From: Hymenobacter sp. J193 | GTDB lineage: Bacteria > Bacteroidota > Bacteroidia > Cytophagales > Hymenobacteraceae | Length of the DNA: 64,000 nucleotides | Direction: 5' to 3' | NCBI RefSeq assembly: GCF_024700075.1 | Contig: NZ_JAJONE010000001.1 | Location: 124,001-188,000 of the forward strand | Part shown: piece after piece, positions 42,445 to 50,065 of the stretch | Layout: each line of letters starts with the position of its first letter | Numbering within the stretch: position 1 is the first letter of the stretch | Notes under the pieces: generated by a model | Told to the model about the DNA's origin: nothing | Database searches by the model: none | The model's input: only the letters and a program-made list of their open reading frames with translations | Position numbers and translations under genes: made by a program

Positions 42445-42612
42445 GCTTTTCCTGGCCTGCTTGGTAGTTGCCAGGAGCAAAAGCCTCTGCTTCTCTTGCT
42501 CTGCCTTACAGTTTGCCTTGGCGCTTCGCAAGCCGCACTTGCTGCTCTACCCCAAACCGTCAGAAAAATATTTTTCTGTTAATCAATTCGTTACGCTGCC
42601 ATTCTATTGTTA

Positions 42613-42628
42613 TACGAAATTATTCGTG
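42613..42628. promoter_or_regulatory. Probable MarR operator TACGAA-N4-TTCGTG upstream of marR
   Basis: A palindrome differing at one base from the two perfect TACGAA-N4-TTCGTA sites ahead of the receptor gene. Its position 56 nt upstream of the MarR ATG suggests autoregulation. An unrelated 18-bp palindrome CAGAAAAATATTTTTCTG lies at 42562-42579. Confidence 0.7.
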
Positions 42629-42683
42629 TAGCTCAGGCAACCTCTATGATATGTCATAGGTCTTTATAGCAAACTGATTCAAC

Positions 42684-43109
42684 ATGCTTTCCCGGATCAT
42701 CTTCTACTCCATCGATAAGGCCATCCGAACCTACCGGAAGCTGGCCCAGACCAACATCGACCGGGCGGGCATTGCCATTACCATTGATCAGTGGCTGGTG
42801 CTGCGCGTGATTGAGGAAGACCAGGGCCTGACCCAGACCGAAATTGCTGAGCGGGTGCTGAAAGATCAGGCCTCCGTGGCCCGCATGATTGCGCTGCTGC
42901 TCAAGCACGGGCTGCTGGCCTCCGAGTCGGTGGCTCACGATGCCCGCCGCAACCGGCTGCAAGTGACGCCCCAGGGCCAGGCTACGCTGGCGGCTGTGGA
43001 GCCGGTAATTCTGCGCAACCGCGCCCAGGCGCTGCAGGGCATTTCGGACGAGGAGCTGGCTACCCTGCGCCGCCTGCTGGAACGCATATACCTCAACTGC
43101 TCTACCTGA
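42684..43109 (+). CDS. MarR-family transcriptional regulator
   Basis: 141-aa winged-helix repressor. Features: RKLAQTNIDRAGIAITIDQWLVLRVI (N-terminal dimerisation helix), EDQGLTQTEIAERVLKDQASVARMIALLLKHGLLASES (helix-turn-helix), VAHDARRNRLQVTPQGQATL (wing with DxRxxR-like motif) and LRRLLERIYLNCS at the end. One TACGAA-N4-TTCGTG site lies upstream and two TACGAA-N4-TTCGTA sites lie between it and the next gene, so it most likely controls itself and the TonB-dependent receptor. The ligand is unknown. Confidence 0.94.
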   Translation: MLSRIIFYSIDKAIRTYRKLAQTNIDRAGIAITIDQWLVLRVIEEDQGLTQTEIAERVLKDQASVARMIALLLKHGLLASESVAHDARRNRLQVTPQGQATLAAVEPVILRNRAQALQGISDEELATLRRLLERIYLNCST

Positions 43110-43175
43110 GCTCTGCCCCTGCTGCCAGCGCGCCGGCTTATCGGCTTATCGTCAGAAACAAAATAATTTTGAATA

Positions 43176-43214
43176 TACGAACACCTTCGTACATTTACTA
43201 CGAAATCATTCGTA
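43176..43214. promoter_or_regulatory. Two tandem MarR operators TACGAA-N4-TTCGTA ahead of the receptor gene
   Basis: Perfect palindromic arms at 43176-43191 (spacer CACC) and 43199-43214 (spacer ATCA), 23 bp apart and about two helical turns, placing them on the same DNA face. They lie 60-100 nt upstream of the receptor ATG. Confidence 0.8.
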
Positions 43215-43274
43215 CCAGCTCTGTGCTGTTCGGATGCCCGCTGCTGCTTTCCCTCACCAACCTTCTTCTTTGCT

Positions 43275-45716
43275 ATGAAAACCCTTTCATTTACCTTATT
43301 GAGCACGTTGCTGGCGCTGGCAGCCCGGGCTCAGAACGCCCCCGTTACCGGTCAGGTGCGTGATGCCCAGGGCGCGGCCGTGGAGTTTGCCACCGTCACC
43401 CTGCACCGCGCTGCCGACACGGTGGTGGTGAAATCGGAGTTCAGCGACGAGCGGGGCGCTTACCGGCTGGAGTCGGCTGCGGCCGGCCGCTACCTGGTTT
43501 CGGTGGCGCAGCTTGGCTTCCGGCGGGCCTGGACCGGGCCGCTGGAAGTTGCCGGCAGTCCGGTGGCAGCGCCTCTCATCACCCTACAGACCAGCGGGGC
43601 TACTACTCTGAAGGAAGTGACGGTGGTAGGCAGCAAGCCGCTGTATGAGCGCCAGGCCGACCGTACGGTGGTAAACGTGGAAGGCAGCACGCTGGCGGCG
43701 GGCAATACGAGCCTGGATGTGCTGCGCCGCTCGCCTGGCGTGACGGTGGACGGCAACGACAACCTGGCTTTACGGGGCCGGCAGGGCCTGCTGGTGCTCA
43801 TCGATGGCAAGCGCCAGCCGATGACGGGCACCGAGCTGGCCGATTACCTGCGTGGGCTGCCGGCCGACCAGCTTAAAAGCATTGAGCTGATAACCAACCC
43901 GCCGGCCAAGTACGACGCGCAGGGCGGCGCGGGCATCATTGCCATCAACCTCAAAAAGGACCAGCGCCAGGGCAGCAACGGCTCTGTGCAGGCCAGCCTG
44001 GGCTACGGGCGCTACCACAAAGCTACCGCAGGCCTGACGCTGAACCACCGGCGCAAGCATTACAACGTGTTTGGCTCCTACACCTTCGCCGACCGCCGCA
44101 ACTACAGCGCCCTTACCATCAACCGCGACTTTTTCGACTACGCGGACAACACCCAGACGCTGGTGGGCAAGTCGTTTCAGGACAATGAAAGCGTGGGCCA
44201 CGGCCTTTCGCACAGCTGGAAAGCCGGGCTGGACTATACGCTTTCGGAGCGCACCACCATCGGGACGGTGTTCAACGGGCTGGCCCTTAGAACCGACAGC
44301 AAAGGCTCCAACTTCTCGGAGCAGTACACCGCCGGCGGGGAGCTGACGCGACGCTACACCTCCGACAACCGCCGCAACGGCGACGTGCCCAACTTCTCGG
44401 GCAACGTGAACTTCCGGCATACCTTCGCCGACTCGCTGGGAGGCCACGAGCTGACGGCCGATGCCGACTACGCCCGCTACGACACGCGCCGCGACCAGTT
44501 GCTGGACACCCGCTTTTCGTTCCCACGCGACTCGGCCGACCGGTTCACCAGCGACCAGCAAAGCCTGCTCACCATTCAATCGGTGAAGCTGGACTACACC
44601 CGGCCCCTGAGCAAGGCGCTGCGCCTGGAGGCGGGCGGCAAAGTCAGCTGGGTGTACTCCGACAACGACCTAGAGTTCCGGATTCCGGCCACGGGCGGCG
44701 ACGTGAGCCAATTGGTACGCGACCCGCTCCGCTCCAACCGCTTCCGCTACGACGAGAATATTGTGGCCGGCTACTTCAACTTCAACCAGACGCTGCCGCA
44801 GTGGACGCTGCAGGCCGGCCTGCGCGGGGAGCAAACCAACGCCGTGGGCAAGCCCGAAGCCGATTCGCTGCGCTTCAGCCGGCACTACTTCCAGCTGTTC
44901 CCGAGTGCGGCCGTGAAGCACACGTTCTCGGACAAGCACGAGCTGGCCCTGTCGCTGAGCCGGCGCATCGACCGGCCTTCGTACGGGCAGCTGAACCCGT
45001 TCCGCTCCTACATCGACGTGACGACTTATGGGGCCGGCAACCCCGAGCTGCTGCCGCAAACCAGCTACAACATGGAGCTAACGCACACCTTTCAGCAGAA
45101 ATACAGCGTGGGTTTAAGCTACGCTGTCACGTCGGACCCGATTATTGGGACGGTGCAGCCCGCCAAGGACGGGGGCCGGGTGGTGGTTTCGACCAGCCAG
45201 AACCTGGAGCGGCAGTACAACTACTCGCTCACGATTACGGCGCCGGTGGAGCCAGCCAAGTGGTGGAGCGTGTACAACAACGCGGTGTTTTACTATAGCC
45301 GCTTCGTGGGCAACCTGGCCGGCACTGCGCTGAACGCAGGCAGCCCCGCCTTCAACCTGAGCAGCAACAGCACCTTCACCCTGGGCCACGACTGGAAGGC
45401 CGACCTGAACGCCACATACCAATCCAAGGAGCGGTACGGGTACTTTCTCTCCAAGCCGCAGGGCGAACTTTCCGTGGGCGTGCAGAAAGGCTTGTGGAAC
45501 AACAAAGCCACCGTGAAGCTCAACGCTACCGACTTGCTGTACACCAACAAGGGTCGGGCTACCACGTCCTTCAACAACTACACCGAGCGGTTTTACCAGC
45601 GGTTTGAGTCGCGGGTGGTCACATTGTCGCTCAACTACCGCTTCGGCAACGACAAGTTGGCGCCGAGCAAGCGCCGGCAGGGTGGTGCCGAAGACGAAAA
45701 GCGCCGGGCGCAGTAA
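43275..45716 (+). CDS. TonB-dependent receptor-like outer-membrane beta-barrel protein
   Basis: 813-aa outer-membrane protein. Signal peptide MKTLSFTLLSTLLALAARA; residues ~25-110 are a carboxypeptidase-regulatory-like Ig domain (VTGQVRDAQGAAVEFATVTL); residues ~115-225 a plug-like domain (LDVLRRSPGVTVDGNDNLALRGRQGLLVLIDGKRQ; ELITNPPAKYDAQGGAGIIAI); the rest is an ~22-strand barrel of the outer-membrane beta-barrel family (OMP_b-brl_3), ending in an aromatic-rich strand and a basic tail RRQGGAEDEKRRAQ. It probably imports a small ligand with TonB energy. The two MarR operators upstream indicate inducible expression. Confidence 0.93.
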   Translation: MKTLSFTLLSTLLALAARAQNAPVTGQVRDAQGAAVEFATVTLHRAADTVVVKSEFSDERGAYRLESAAAGRYLVSVAQLGFRRAWTGPLEVAGSPVAAPLITLQTSGATTLKEVTVVGSKPLYERQADRTVVNVEGSTLAAGNTSLDVLRRSPGVTVDGNDNLALRGRQGLLVLIDGKRQPMTGTELADYLRGLPADQLKSIELITNPPAKYDAQGGAGIIAINLKKDQRQGSNGSVQASLGYGRYHKATAGLTLNHRRKHYNVFGSYTFADRRNYSALTINRDFFDYADNTQTLVGKSFQDNESVGHGLSHSWKAGLDYTLSERTTIGTVFNGLALRTDSKGSNFSEQYTAGGELTRRYTSDNRRNGDVPNFSGNVNFRHTFADSLGGHELTADADYARYDTRRDQLLDTRFSFPRDSADRFTSDQQSLLTIQSVKLDYTRPLSKALRLEAGGKVSWVYSDNDLEFRIPATGGDVSQLVRDPLRSNRFRYDENIVAGYFNFNQTLPQWTLQAGLRGEQTNAVGKPEADSLRFSRHYFQLFPSAAVKHTFSDKHELALSLSRRIDRPSYGQLNPFRSYIDVTTYGAGNPELLPQTSYNMELTHTFQQKYSVGLSYAVTSDPIIGTVQPAKDGGRVVVSTSQNLERQYNYSLTITAPVEPAKWWSVYNNAVFYYSRFVGNLAGTALNAGSPAFNLSSNSTFTLGHDWKADLNATYQSKERYGYFLSKPQGELSVGVQKGLWNNKATVKLNATDLLYTNKGRATTSFNNYTERFYQRFESRVVTLSLNYRFGNDKLAPSKRRQGGAEDEKRRAQ

Positions 45717-45897
45717 GAATTGCACCATTACTTATAGAACCCACATACCGGAACGAGCTAGTGACCTTAATTAGGCTTCCCTGGCTCGTTCTGTCGTTGT
45801 TGCACGACTTGTTGCTGAACTTATTGTTCAAACAAGTAGGAGGACTACATGCAATTAGTAACCCCTAAAGCAAACTATGAGGTAGTATCAGGGTAAT

Positions 45898-46419
45898 TTA
45901 GAAAGGCATAGCCGTATCGTTTGCTTGGATAGCTACGCGTAATGATGCCGCACGCAAACTTGATTCTTGGTACAGCCTTGCTTCAGATTTTACCTGTTCA
46001 TAGAATTTGCCAATGATTCTTCTTCTATTGTCAGCTGACCAAAACTCGGCTCTATCATATATGATATCATATCTGGCCAAGCTTATTCGCTGAATGTTTA
46101 CTTCTATTTCATCTAGGAGGTTTGTTCTGAAATCAACCTCTTCCTGCCATTCCAAATCCAGCAATAACTGAATTGCGCCACCTACTTCATCCGCAAATGG
46201 AGTAGTAAGGGCAATAGTAATGGTTTCTTCCAGCAAAGGATATGGGTAAATACGGAGTCCTGTATTAGGTGGGCATTCTAAATCGTAGATGAAATCATAT
46301 TGCGTCCAGTAGCGTCCAGCCGCATCTTCGAAAACTGTTAATCCTTTAGCCTCGTGTGGGGTTAAACGAGCAAGCATATGCCACACAATCACCTGATCCT
46401 CTATAAAATACCTTTGCAT
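45898..46419 (-). CDS. Hypothetical protein in low-GC segment
   Basis: 173-aa soluble acidic protein MQRYFIEDQVIVWHMLARLTP..., with a beta-rich first half (GRYWTQYDFIYDLECPPNTGLRIYPYPLLEETITIAL) and a helical second half (GAIQLLLDLEWQEEVDFRTNLLDEIEVNIQRISLARYDIIYDRAEF). No family recognised. Base composition is clearly lower in GC than flanking porX and the receptor gene, so it is probably an acquired gene. Its shape could suit an immunity or accessory protein, but there is no toxin gene nearby to support that. Confidence 0.65.
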   Translation of the reverse strand: MQRYFIEDQVIVWHMLARLTPHEAKGLTVFEDAAGRYWTQYDFIYDLECPPNTGLRIYPYPLLEETITIALTTPFADEVGGAIQLLLDLEWQEEVDFRTNLLDEIEVNIQRISLARYDIIYDRAEFWSADNRRRIIGKFYEQVKSEARLYQESSLRAASLRVAIQANDTAMPF

Positions 46420-46434
46420 AATATGGAAATGAAA

Positions 46435-46463
46435 GCGGCAGGCTCATTATAGAACCCGCCGCT
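46435..46463 (-). terminator. Possible hairpin downstream of porX
   Basis: GCGGC (46435-46439) and neighbouring GG pair with CC and GCCGC (46455-46462) around an AT-rich loop. Located between the porX stop and the next minus-strand gene. Weak. Confidence 0.35.
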
Positions 46464-46485
46464 ACCAAAGTATCAAAAATGCTGC

Positions 46486-48051
46486 TTACCCCCGCGGGCT
46501 CAGCGTCACGTACGGGATGATGCACTCTTCCAGGGAGATACCGCCGTGCTGGAACGTGTCCTTGTAGTAGTTCACGTAGTAGTTGTAGTTGTTGGGGTAG
46601 GCGAAGAAATAGTCGCCGACGGTGAAGACGTAGGCCGTGCTCACGTTTTCGCGGGGCAGGAATACGCGCTCCGGCTTGCGTACGGTGTACACGTCGCGGG
46701 AGTCGTCGAAGCCCAGGTTTTTGCCGTGCTTGTAGCGCAGGTTGGTGTTGGTGTTCCGGTCGCCCACAATCTTGTAGGGGCGGCGCACCCGAATGGTGCC
46801 GTGGTCGGTGGTGATGATGAGCTTGCCTTTCTTCTCGGCAATAACCTGCAACATCTCATACAAGGGCGAGTGCAGAAACCACGAGCGGGTGATGCTGCGG
46901 TACGCCGACTCATCGGCCGCCAGCTCCCGGATCATGGCCATGTCAGTGCGGGCGTGGGAAAGCATGTCCACGAAGTTGTAGACGATGACGTTGCACTTGT
47001 AGTTGTTGTGCAGGTTGCTCATTTTGCCCAGCAGGTCCTTGCCCGCCTGCAGGTTGGTCACCTTGTTGTAGCTGAACTTGTGCTTCTGGTTGGCCTTCTG
47101 GAACATGATTTCCATGAACTCGGCCTCGTGTAGGTTCTTGCCCTCGTCGTCGTCGTCCCACACCCACAGGTTGGGGTATTTCTTCTGAATTTCGCCCGGC
47201 ATCATGCCCGAGAAGATGGCGTTGCGGGCGTAGGCCGTGGTAGTGGGCAGAATGCTGTAGTAGGTTTCCTCGGAGTCGACAGTGAACAGCTCGGCAATGA
47301 TGGGCTCGAGCACCTTCCACTGGTCGTAGCGCAGGTTGTCGATAAGCACGAAGTACACGGGCTGGTCGCCGGTTTCCTTGAGCAGCGGGAATACGCGCTT
47401 CTGGAACAGCTCGTGCGACATGAGCGGAGCGTCCTTGTCGTCGCCGTTCACCCAGTCCTCGTAGTTCTCGGTGATGAAGCGGCCGAAGTACGTGTTGGCC
47501 TCATCCTTCTGCATATTGAAGACCTCAGCCATGCTCTTGCCTTCCGTCTCGTTGATTTCCAGCTCCCAGTACACCAGCTTCTTGTACACGTCGGCCCACT
47601 CTGAGGGCGAGAGGCGGTCGGAAAGCTGCATGCCCAGCTGGCGGAAGTCGCGCTGGTAGCCGGAGTTGGTGGCTTCGCTGATGAGGCGCTTATTGTCGAG
47701 CACCCGCTTCACCGACAGCAGAATCTGGTTGGGGTTAACGGGCTTGATGAGGTAATCGGCAATTTTGGCGCCGATGGCCGACTCCATGATGTGCTCTTCC
47801 TCGCTCTTGGTAATCATGACCACGGGCACGGTGGGCCGCACGGCTTTGATTTCGGTGAGGGTTTCGAGGCCCGTAAGGCCGGGCATGTTCTCGTCCAGAA
47901 ATACGATATCGTAGGTTTTCTCCTGGATTTCCTCAATGGCATCGGCGCCGGAGTTGACGCCCGTCACGTCGTAGCCTTTTTCCTTGAGAAAGAGAATGTG
48001 GGGTTTCAGCAGGTCGATTTCGTCGTCGGCCCAGAGAATGGAGTATTGCAT
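46486..48051 (-). CDS. porX: PorX-type response regulator with PglZ (alkaline-phosphatase-like) domain
   Basis: 521-aa regulator. The receiver domain (1-120) has ILWADDEIDLL, phospho-Asp in DIVFLDENMPGLTG, VMITKS and YLIKPVNPNQIL. A helical connector follows, then a PglZ domain (~205-515) with DNLRYDQWK, ILPTTTAYARNAIFSGMMPG (metal-binding Thr), NFVDMLSHARTDM and IITTDHGTIRVRRPY (Asp-His ligands). This is the architecture of PorX, which controls type IX secretion genes in Bacteroidota and cleaves oligonucleotides in reported homologues. Length matches. ATG 48051 is chosen; an in-frame extension upstream reads through the GGGGTCTT repeats. The whole upstream region is the repeat-bounded element H6. 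Confidence 0.95.
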   Translation of the reverse strand: MQYSILWADDEIDLLKPHILFLKEKGYDVTGVNSGADAIEEIQEKTYDIVFLDENMPGLTGLETLTEIKAVRPTVPVVMITKSEEEHIMESAIGAKIADYLIKPVNPNQILLSVKRVLDNKRLISEATNSGYQRDFRQLGMQLSDRLSPSEWADVYKKLVYWELEINETEGKSMAEVFNMQKDEANTYFGRFITENYEDWVNGDDKDAPLMSHELFQKRVFPLLKETGDQPVYFVLIDNLRYDQWKVLEPIIAELFTVDSEETYYSILPTTTAYARNAIFSGMMPGEIQKKYPNLWVWDDDDEGKNLHEAEFMEIMFQKANQKHKFSYNKVTNLQAGKDLLGKMSNLHNNYKCNVIVYNFVDMLSHARTDMAMIRELAADESAYRSITRSWFLHSPLYEMLQVIAEKKGKLIITTDHGTIRVRRPYKIVGDRNTNTNLRYKHGKNLGFDDSRDVYTVRKPERVFLPRENVSTAYVFTVGDYFFAYPNNYNYYVNYYKDTFQHGGISLEECIIPYVTLSPRG

Positions 48052-48054
48052 AGG

Positions 48055-48722
48055 TTGGGGTCTTGGGGTCTTGGGGTCTTGGGGTCTTGGTTTTTGGCCA
48101 TTTCCATTTTTCCCAAGCTGTTTTAAATGCAGCAATGCGTAGGGCAAAGCAACTAGCTTTACCGTGAATCCGGTAAATAAGATACATTCTTGCATCGTCG
48201 TTTTTCACTAACCCCCGTTTCGGGAGCCGTATGTTCGATTTTCGCAAGCTGCGTATCTGGCAGAAAGGGCAGGAACTGACGTTGACTATCTACCGCATCA
48301 CGCGCCATTTTCCCAAAGAAGAATTGTTTGGCCTGACCAGTCAGATGCGGCGCGCGGCGGCTTCGGTGCCCCACAACATTGCCAAAGGCTGCGGGCGACA
48401 ATCAGCGCCCGACCTGCTGCGCTTTCTGACTATTGCCATGGGCTCGGCCAGCGAGCTGGCTTCACAGTTGCTCCTGGCCCAAGGGCTGGAGTATCTATCA
48501 ACGGAAACCGCTGAACAATTATTGTCCGACACCGAAAAGCTGCGCCGTATGCTGACTGCCTACTATCAGATGGTAAAAGCCAACCTACCCGACCAGCGCG
48601 CCACGTAGTTTTACCAGGATTAACGCCTTTCCTTTACATTCCTTCAGCAATAACTGCTCGCTTCGGGCTTGGGTCGTTGGACAATCAAAGACCCTAAGAC
48701 CCCAAGACCCTAAGACCCCAAT
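48055..48722. mobile_element. Inverted-repeat element H6 (GGGGTCTT octamers) carrying a four-helix-bundle gene
   Basis: Left end TTGGGGTCTT followed by three more GGGGTCTT octamers and GGTTTTTGGCCA (48055-48100). The right end reads on the other strand TTGGGGTCTTAGGGTCTT, then GGGGTCTTAGGGTCTT and TGATTGTCC. The ~36-nt arms match at nearly every position. Inside is a single gene (48231-48608). The element fills the entire space between the divergent ATGs of porX and the HD gene. No transposase gene. The architecture matches 23S rRNA intervening sequences (stem-forming ends plus IVP gene), but it lies outside rRNA. Confidence 0.75.
48231..48608 (+). CDS. Four-helix-bundle protein of the 23S intervening-sequence (IVP/S23) family
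   Basis: 125-aa protein. FDFRKLRIWQKGQELTLTIYRITRHFP, LFGLTSQMRRAAASVPHNIAKGCGR, LLRFLTIAMGSASELASQLLLAQGL and LLSDTEKLRRMLTAYYQMVK give the four amphipathic helices of the TIGR02436/S23-type family, with the family hallmark QMRRAAxSVPxNIAxG. Proteins of this family are encoded in 23S rRNA intervening sequences and are structurally related to the Avd protein of diversity-generating retroelements. The biochemical role is unknown. This copy sits inside element H6 between inverted octamer arrays. Confidence 0.92.
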   Translation: MFDFRKLRIWQKGQELTLTIYRITRHFPKEELFGLTSQMRRAAASVPHNIAKGCGRQSAPDLLRFLTIAMGSASELASQLLLAQGLEYLSTETAEQLLSDTEKLRRMLTAYYQMVKANLPDQRAT

Positions 48723-49950
48723 GAACAAAAAGAAAATCTTCAACGACCCTGTGTACGGCTTCGTGACCATTCCCACGGAGCTGTTGTTTGACCTGATTGA
48801 GCATTCGTACTTTCAGCGGCTGCGGCGCATTCAGCAGCTGGGGCTTACCATGTTCGTGTACCCAGGGGCCCTGCACACGCGCTTTCACCACGCGCTGGGT
48901 GCCATGCACCTGATGACACTGGCGTTGCGCACGCTCAAGGATAAAGGGGTGAAGATTTCGGCCAAGGAAGGCGAGGCCGCCATGGCGGCCATTCTGCTCC
49001 ACGACATCGGCCACGGCCCCCTCTCCCACGCCCTGGAGCGCAGCATTTTCCACGATGTGCACCACGAGCAGGTGAGTTTGCACCTGATGAAGAAGCTGAA
49101 CGCGCAGTTTGGCGGGGCCCTGGCATTGGCCATCGAAATCTTCCAGGGCACCTACCACCGGCCGTTTTTCCACCAGCTGGTGAGCAGCCAGCTGGATATG
49201 GACCGGCTCGACTACCTCAACCGGGACTCGTTCTACACCGGCGTGCAGGAAGGCCGCCCCGGCGCCGACCGCCTCATCAAGATGCTCACGGTAGTGGACG
49301 AGCGGCTGGTGCTGGAGGAAAAAGCGGTGTACAGCATAGAGAACTTTCTGGTGAGCCGCCGCCTGATGTACTGGCAGGTGTACCTGCATAAAACCGTCAC
49401 GTCGGCCGAACAGATGGTGATTCGGATTATGCAGCGCGCCCGGGATTTGGTGCGGGCTGGCGTGGCGGTGCCGGCTTCGCCCAACCTGCACTTTTTCCTT
49501 TCGCGCAACGTCACCCAGCAGGAGTTTGAGGCCGACGACCAGATCCTGCGCCGCTTCACCCGCCTCGACGATACCGACGTGTGGGGAGCGGTAAAGCTTT
49601 GGGCCGACCACCCCGACAAAGTGCTGAACTACCTGGCTCAAAGTATGCTCGACCGGCACCTGTTCAAGATTCAGCTGCAGGCCGAGCCGTTTGAGGAAGA
49701 CTTCCAGCTGGGCATCGTGGAGCTGATTGCCGAGCACTTCCAGCTGCCGCCCGCCGATGCCGCCCAGCTGATGCTTACCGGGCGCATCAGCAACAACGCC
49801 TACGATGCCGACGGCCAGGACACCATCGACGTGCTGACCAAGCGCGGCCGGGTAGTGAACGTGGCCGAAGCCTCCGACCTGCCCAACATCAAAGCCCTGG
49901 GCCAGCGCGTGGAAAAGCACTACATCTGCTACCCCAAGGAGATACTATGA
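48721..49950 (+). CDS. HD-domain phosphohydrolase (dNTPase/SAMHD1-like)
   Basis: 409-aa cytoplasmic metal-dependent hydrolase. HD-domain residues in order: LHTRFHHALGAMHLM (first His), ILLHDIGHGPLSHALE (His-Asp), and SSQLDMDRLDYLNRDSFYTG (final Asp). The start MNKKKIFNDPVYGFVTIPTELLFDLIEHSYFQRLRRIQQLG is typical of dGTPase-like HD proteins in Bacteroidota. Its ATG directly follows the last AAGACCCC repeat of H6, so its promoter and leader are provided by, or lie within, that element. lpxD follows downstream. Confidence 0.93.
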   Translation: MNKKKIFNDPVYGFVTIPTELLFDLIEHSYFQRLRRIQQLGLTMFVYPGALHTRFHHALGAMHLMTLALRTLKDKGVKISAKEGEAAMAAILLHDIGHGPLSHALERSIFHDVHHEQVSLHLMKKLNAQFGGALALAIEIFQGTYHRPFFHQLVSSQLDMDRLDYLNRDSFYTGVQEGRPGADRLIKMLTVVDERLVLEEKAVYSIENFLVSRRLMYWQVYLHKTVTSAEQMVIRIMQRARDLVRAGVAVPASPNLHFFLSRNVTQQEFEADDQILRRFTRLDDTDVWGAVKLWADHPDKVLNYLAQSMLDRHLFKIQLQAEPFEEDFQLGIVELIAEHFQLPPADAAQLMLTGRISNNAYDADGQDTIDVLTKRGRVVNVAEASDLPNIKALGQRVEKHYICYPKEIL

Positions 49951-49959
49951 GGTAGTGCT

Positions 49960-50038
49960 TAGTGCTTGGTGCCTAGTGCTTAGAACAGCGGCTTGCTTAT
50001 CCATGAACGACCTAAGCACCAAGCACCAAGCACTAAGC
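49960..50038. repeat. Inverted short-tandem-repeat cassette H7 (TAGTGCT type)
   Basis: Left array TAGTGCT TAGTGCT TGGTGCC TAGTGCT TAG; the right array reads on the other strand GTGCTTAGTGCTTGGTGC and TTGGTGCTTAGG. The centre is ~28 nt. It occupies the gap between the HD gene and lpxD, ending just before the lpxD promoter. Confidence 0.85.
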
Positions 50039-50050
50039 ACGATTATTCCC

Positions 50051-50058
50051 TACTTTTG
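50051..50058 (+). promoter_or_regulatory. -7 promoter element TACTTTTG for lpxD
   Basis: TAnnTTTG match, 7 nt before the ATG, giving an almost leaderless transcript. It lies directly after cassette H7. Confidence 0.55.
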
Positions 50059-50065
50059 TCCTCCT

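Noticed and set aside
46409..46416. TACCTTTG -7-like element on the plus strand
   Set aside because: It lies over the first codons of a minus-strand gene and no plus-strand gene follows.
48052..48195. N-terminal extension of PorX through the GGGGTCTT repeats
   Set aside because: It translates the octamers into Lys-Pro-Arg-Pro-Gln-type sequence and precedes the normal receiver-domain start at ATG 48051.
48055..48722. Element H6 as an ordinary insertion sequence
   Set aside because: The only gene inside encodes a four-helix-bundle protein with no transposase motif, and no target-site duplication is visible.
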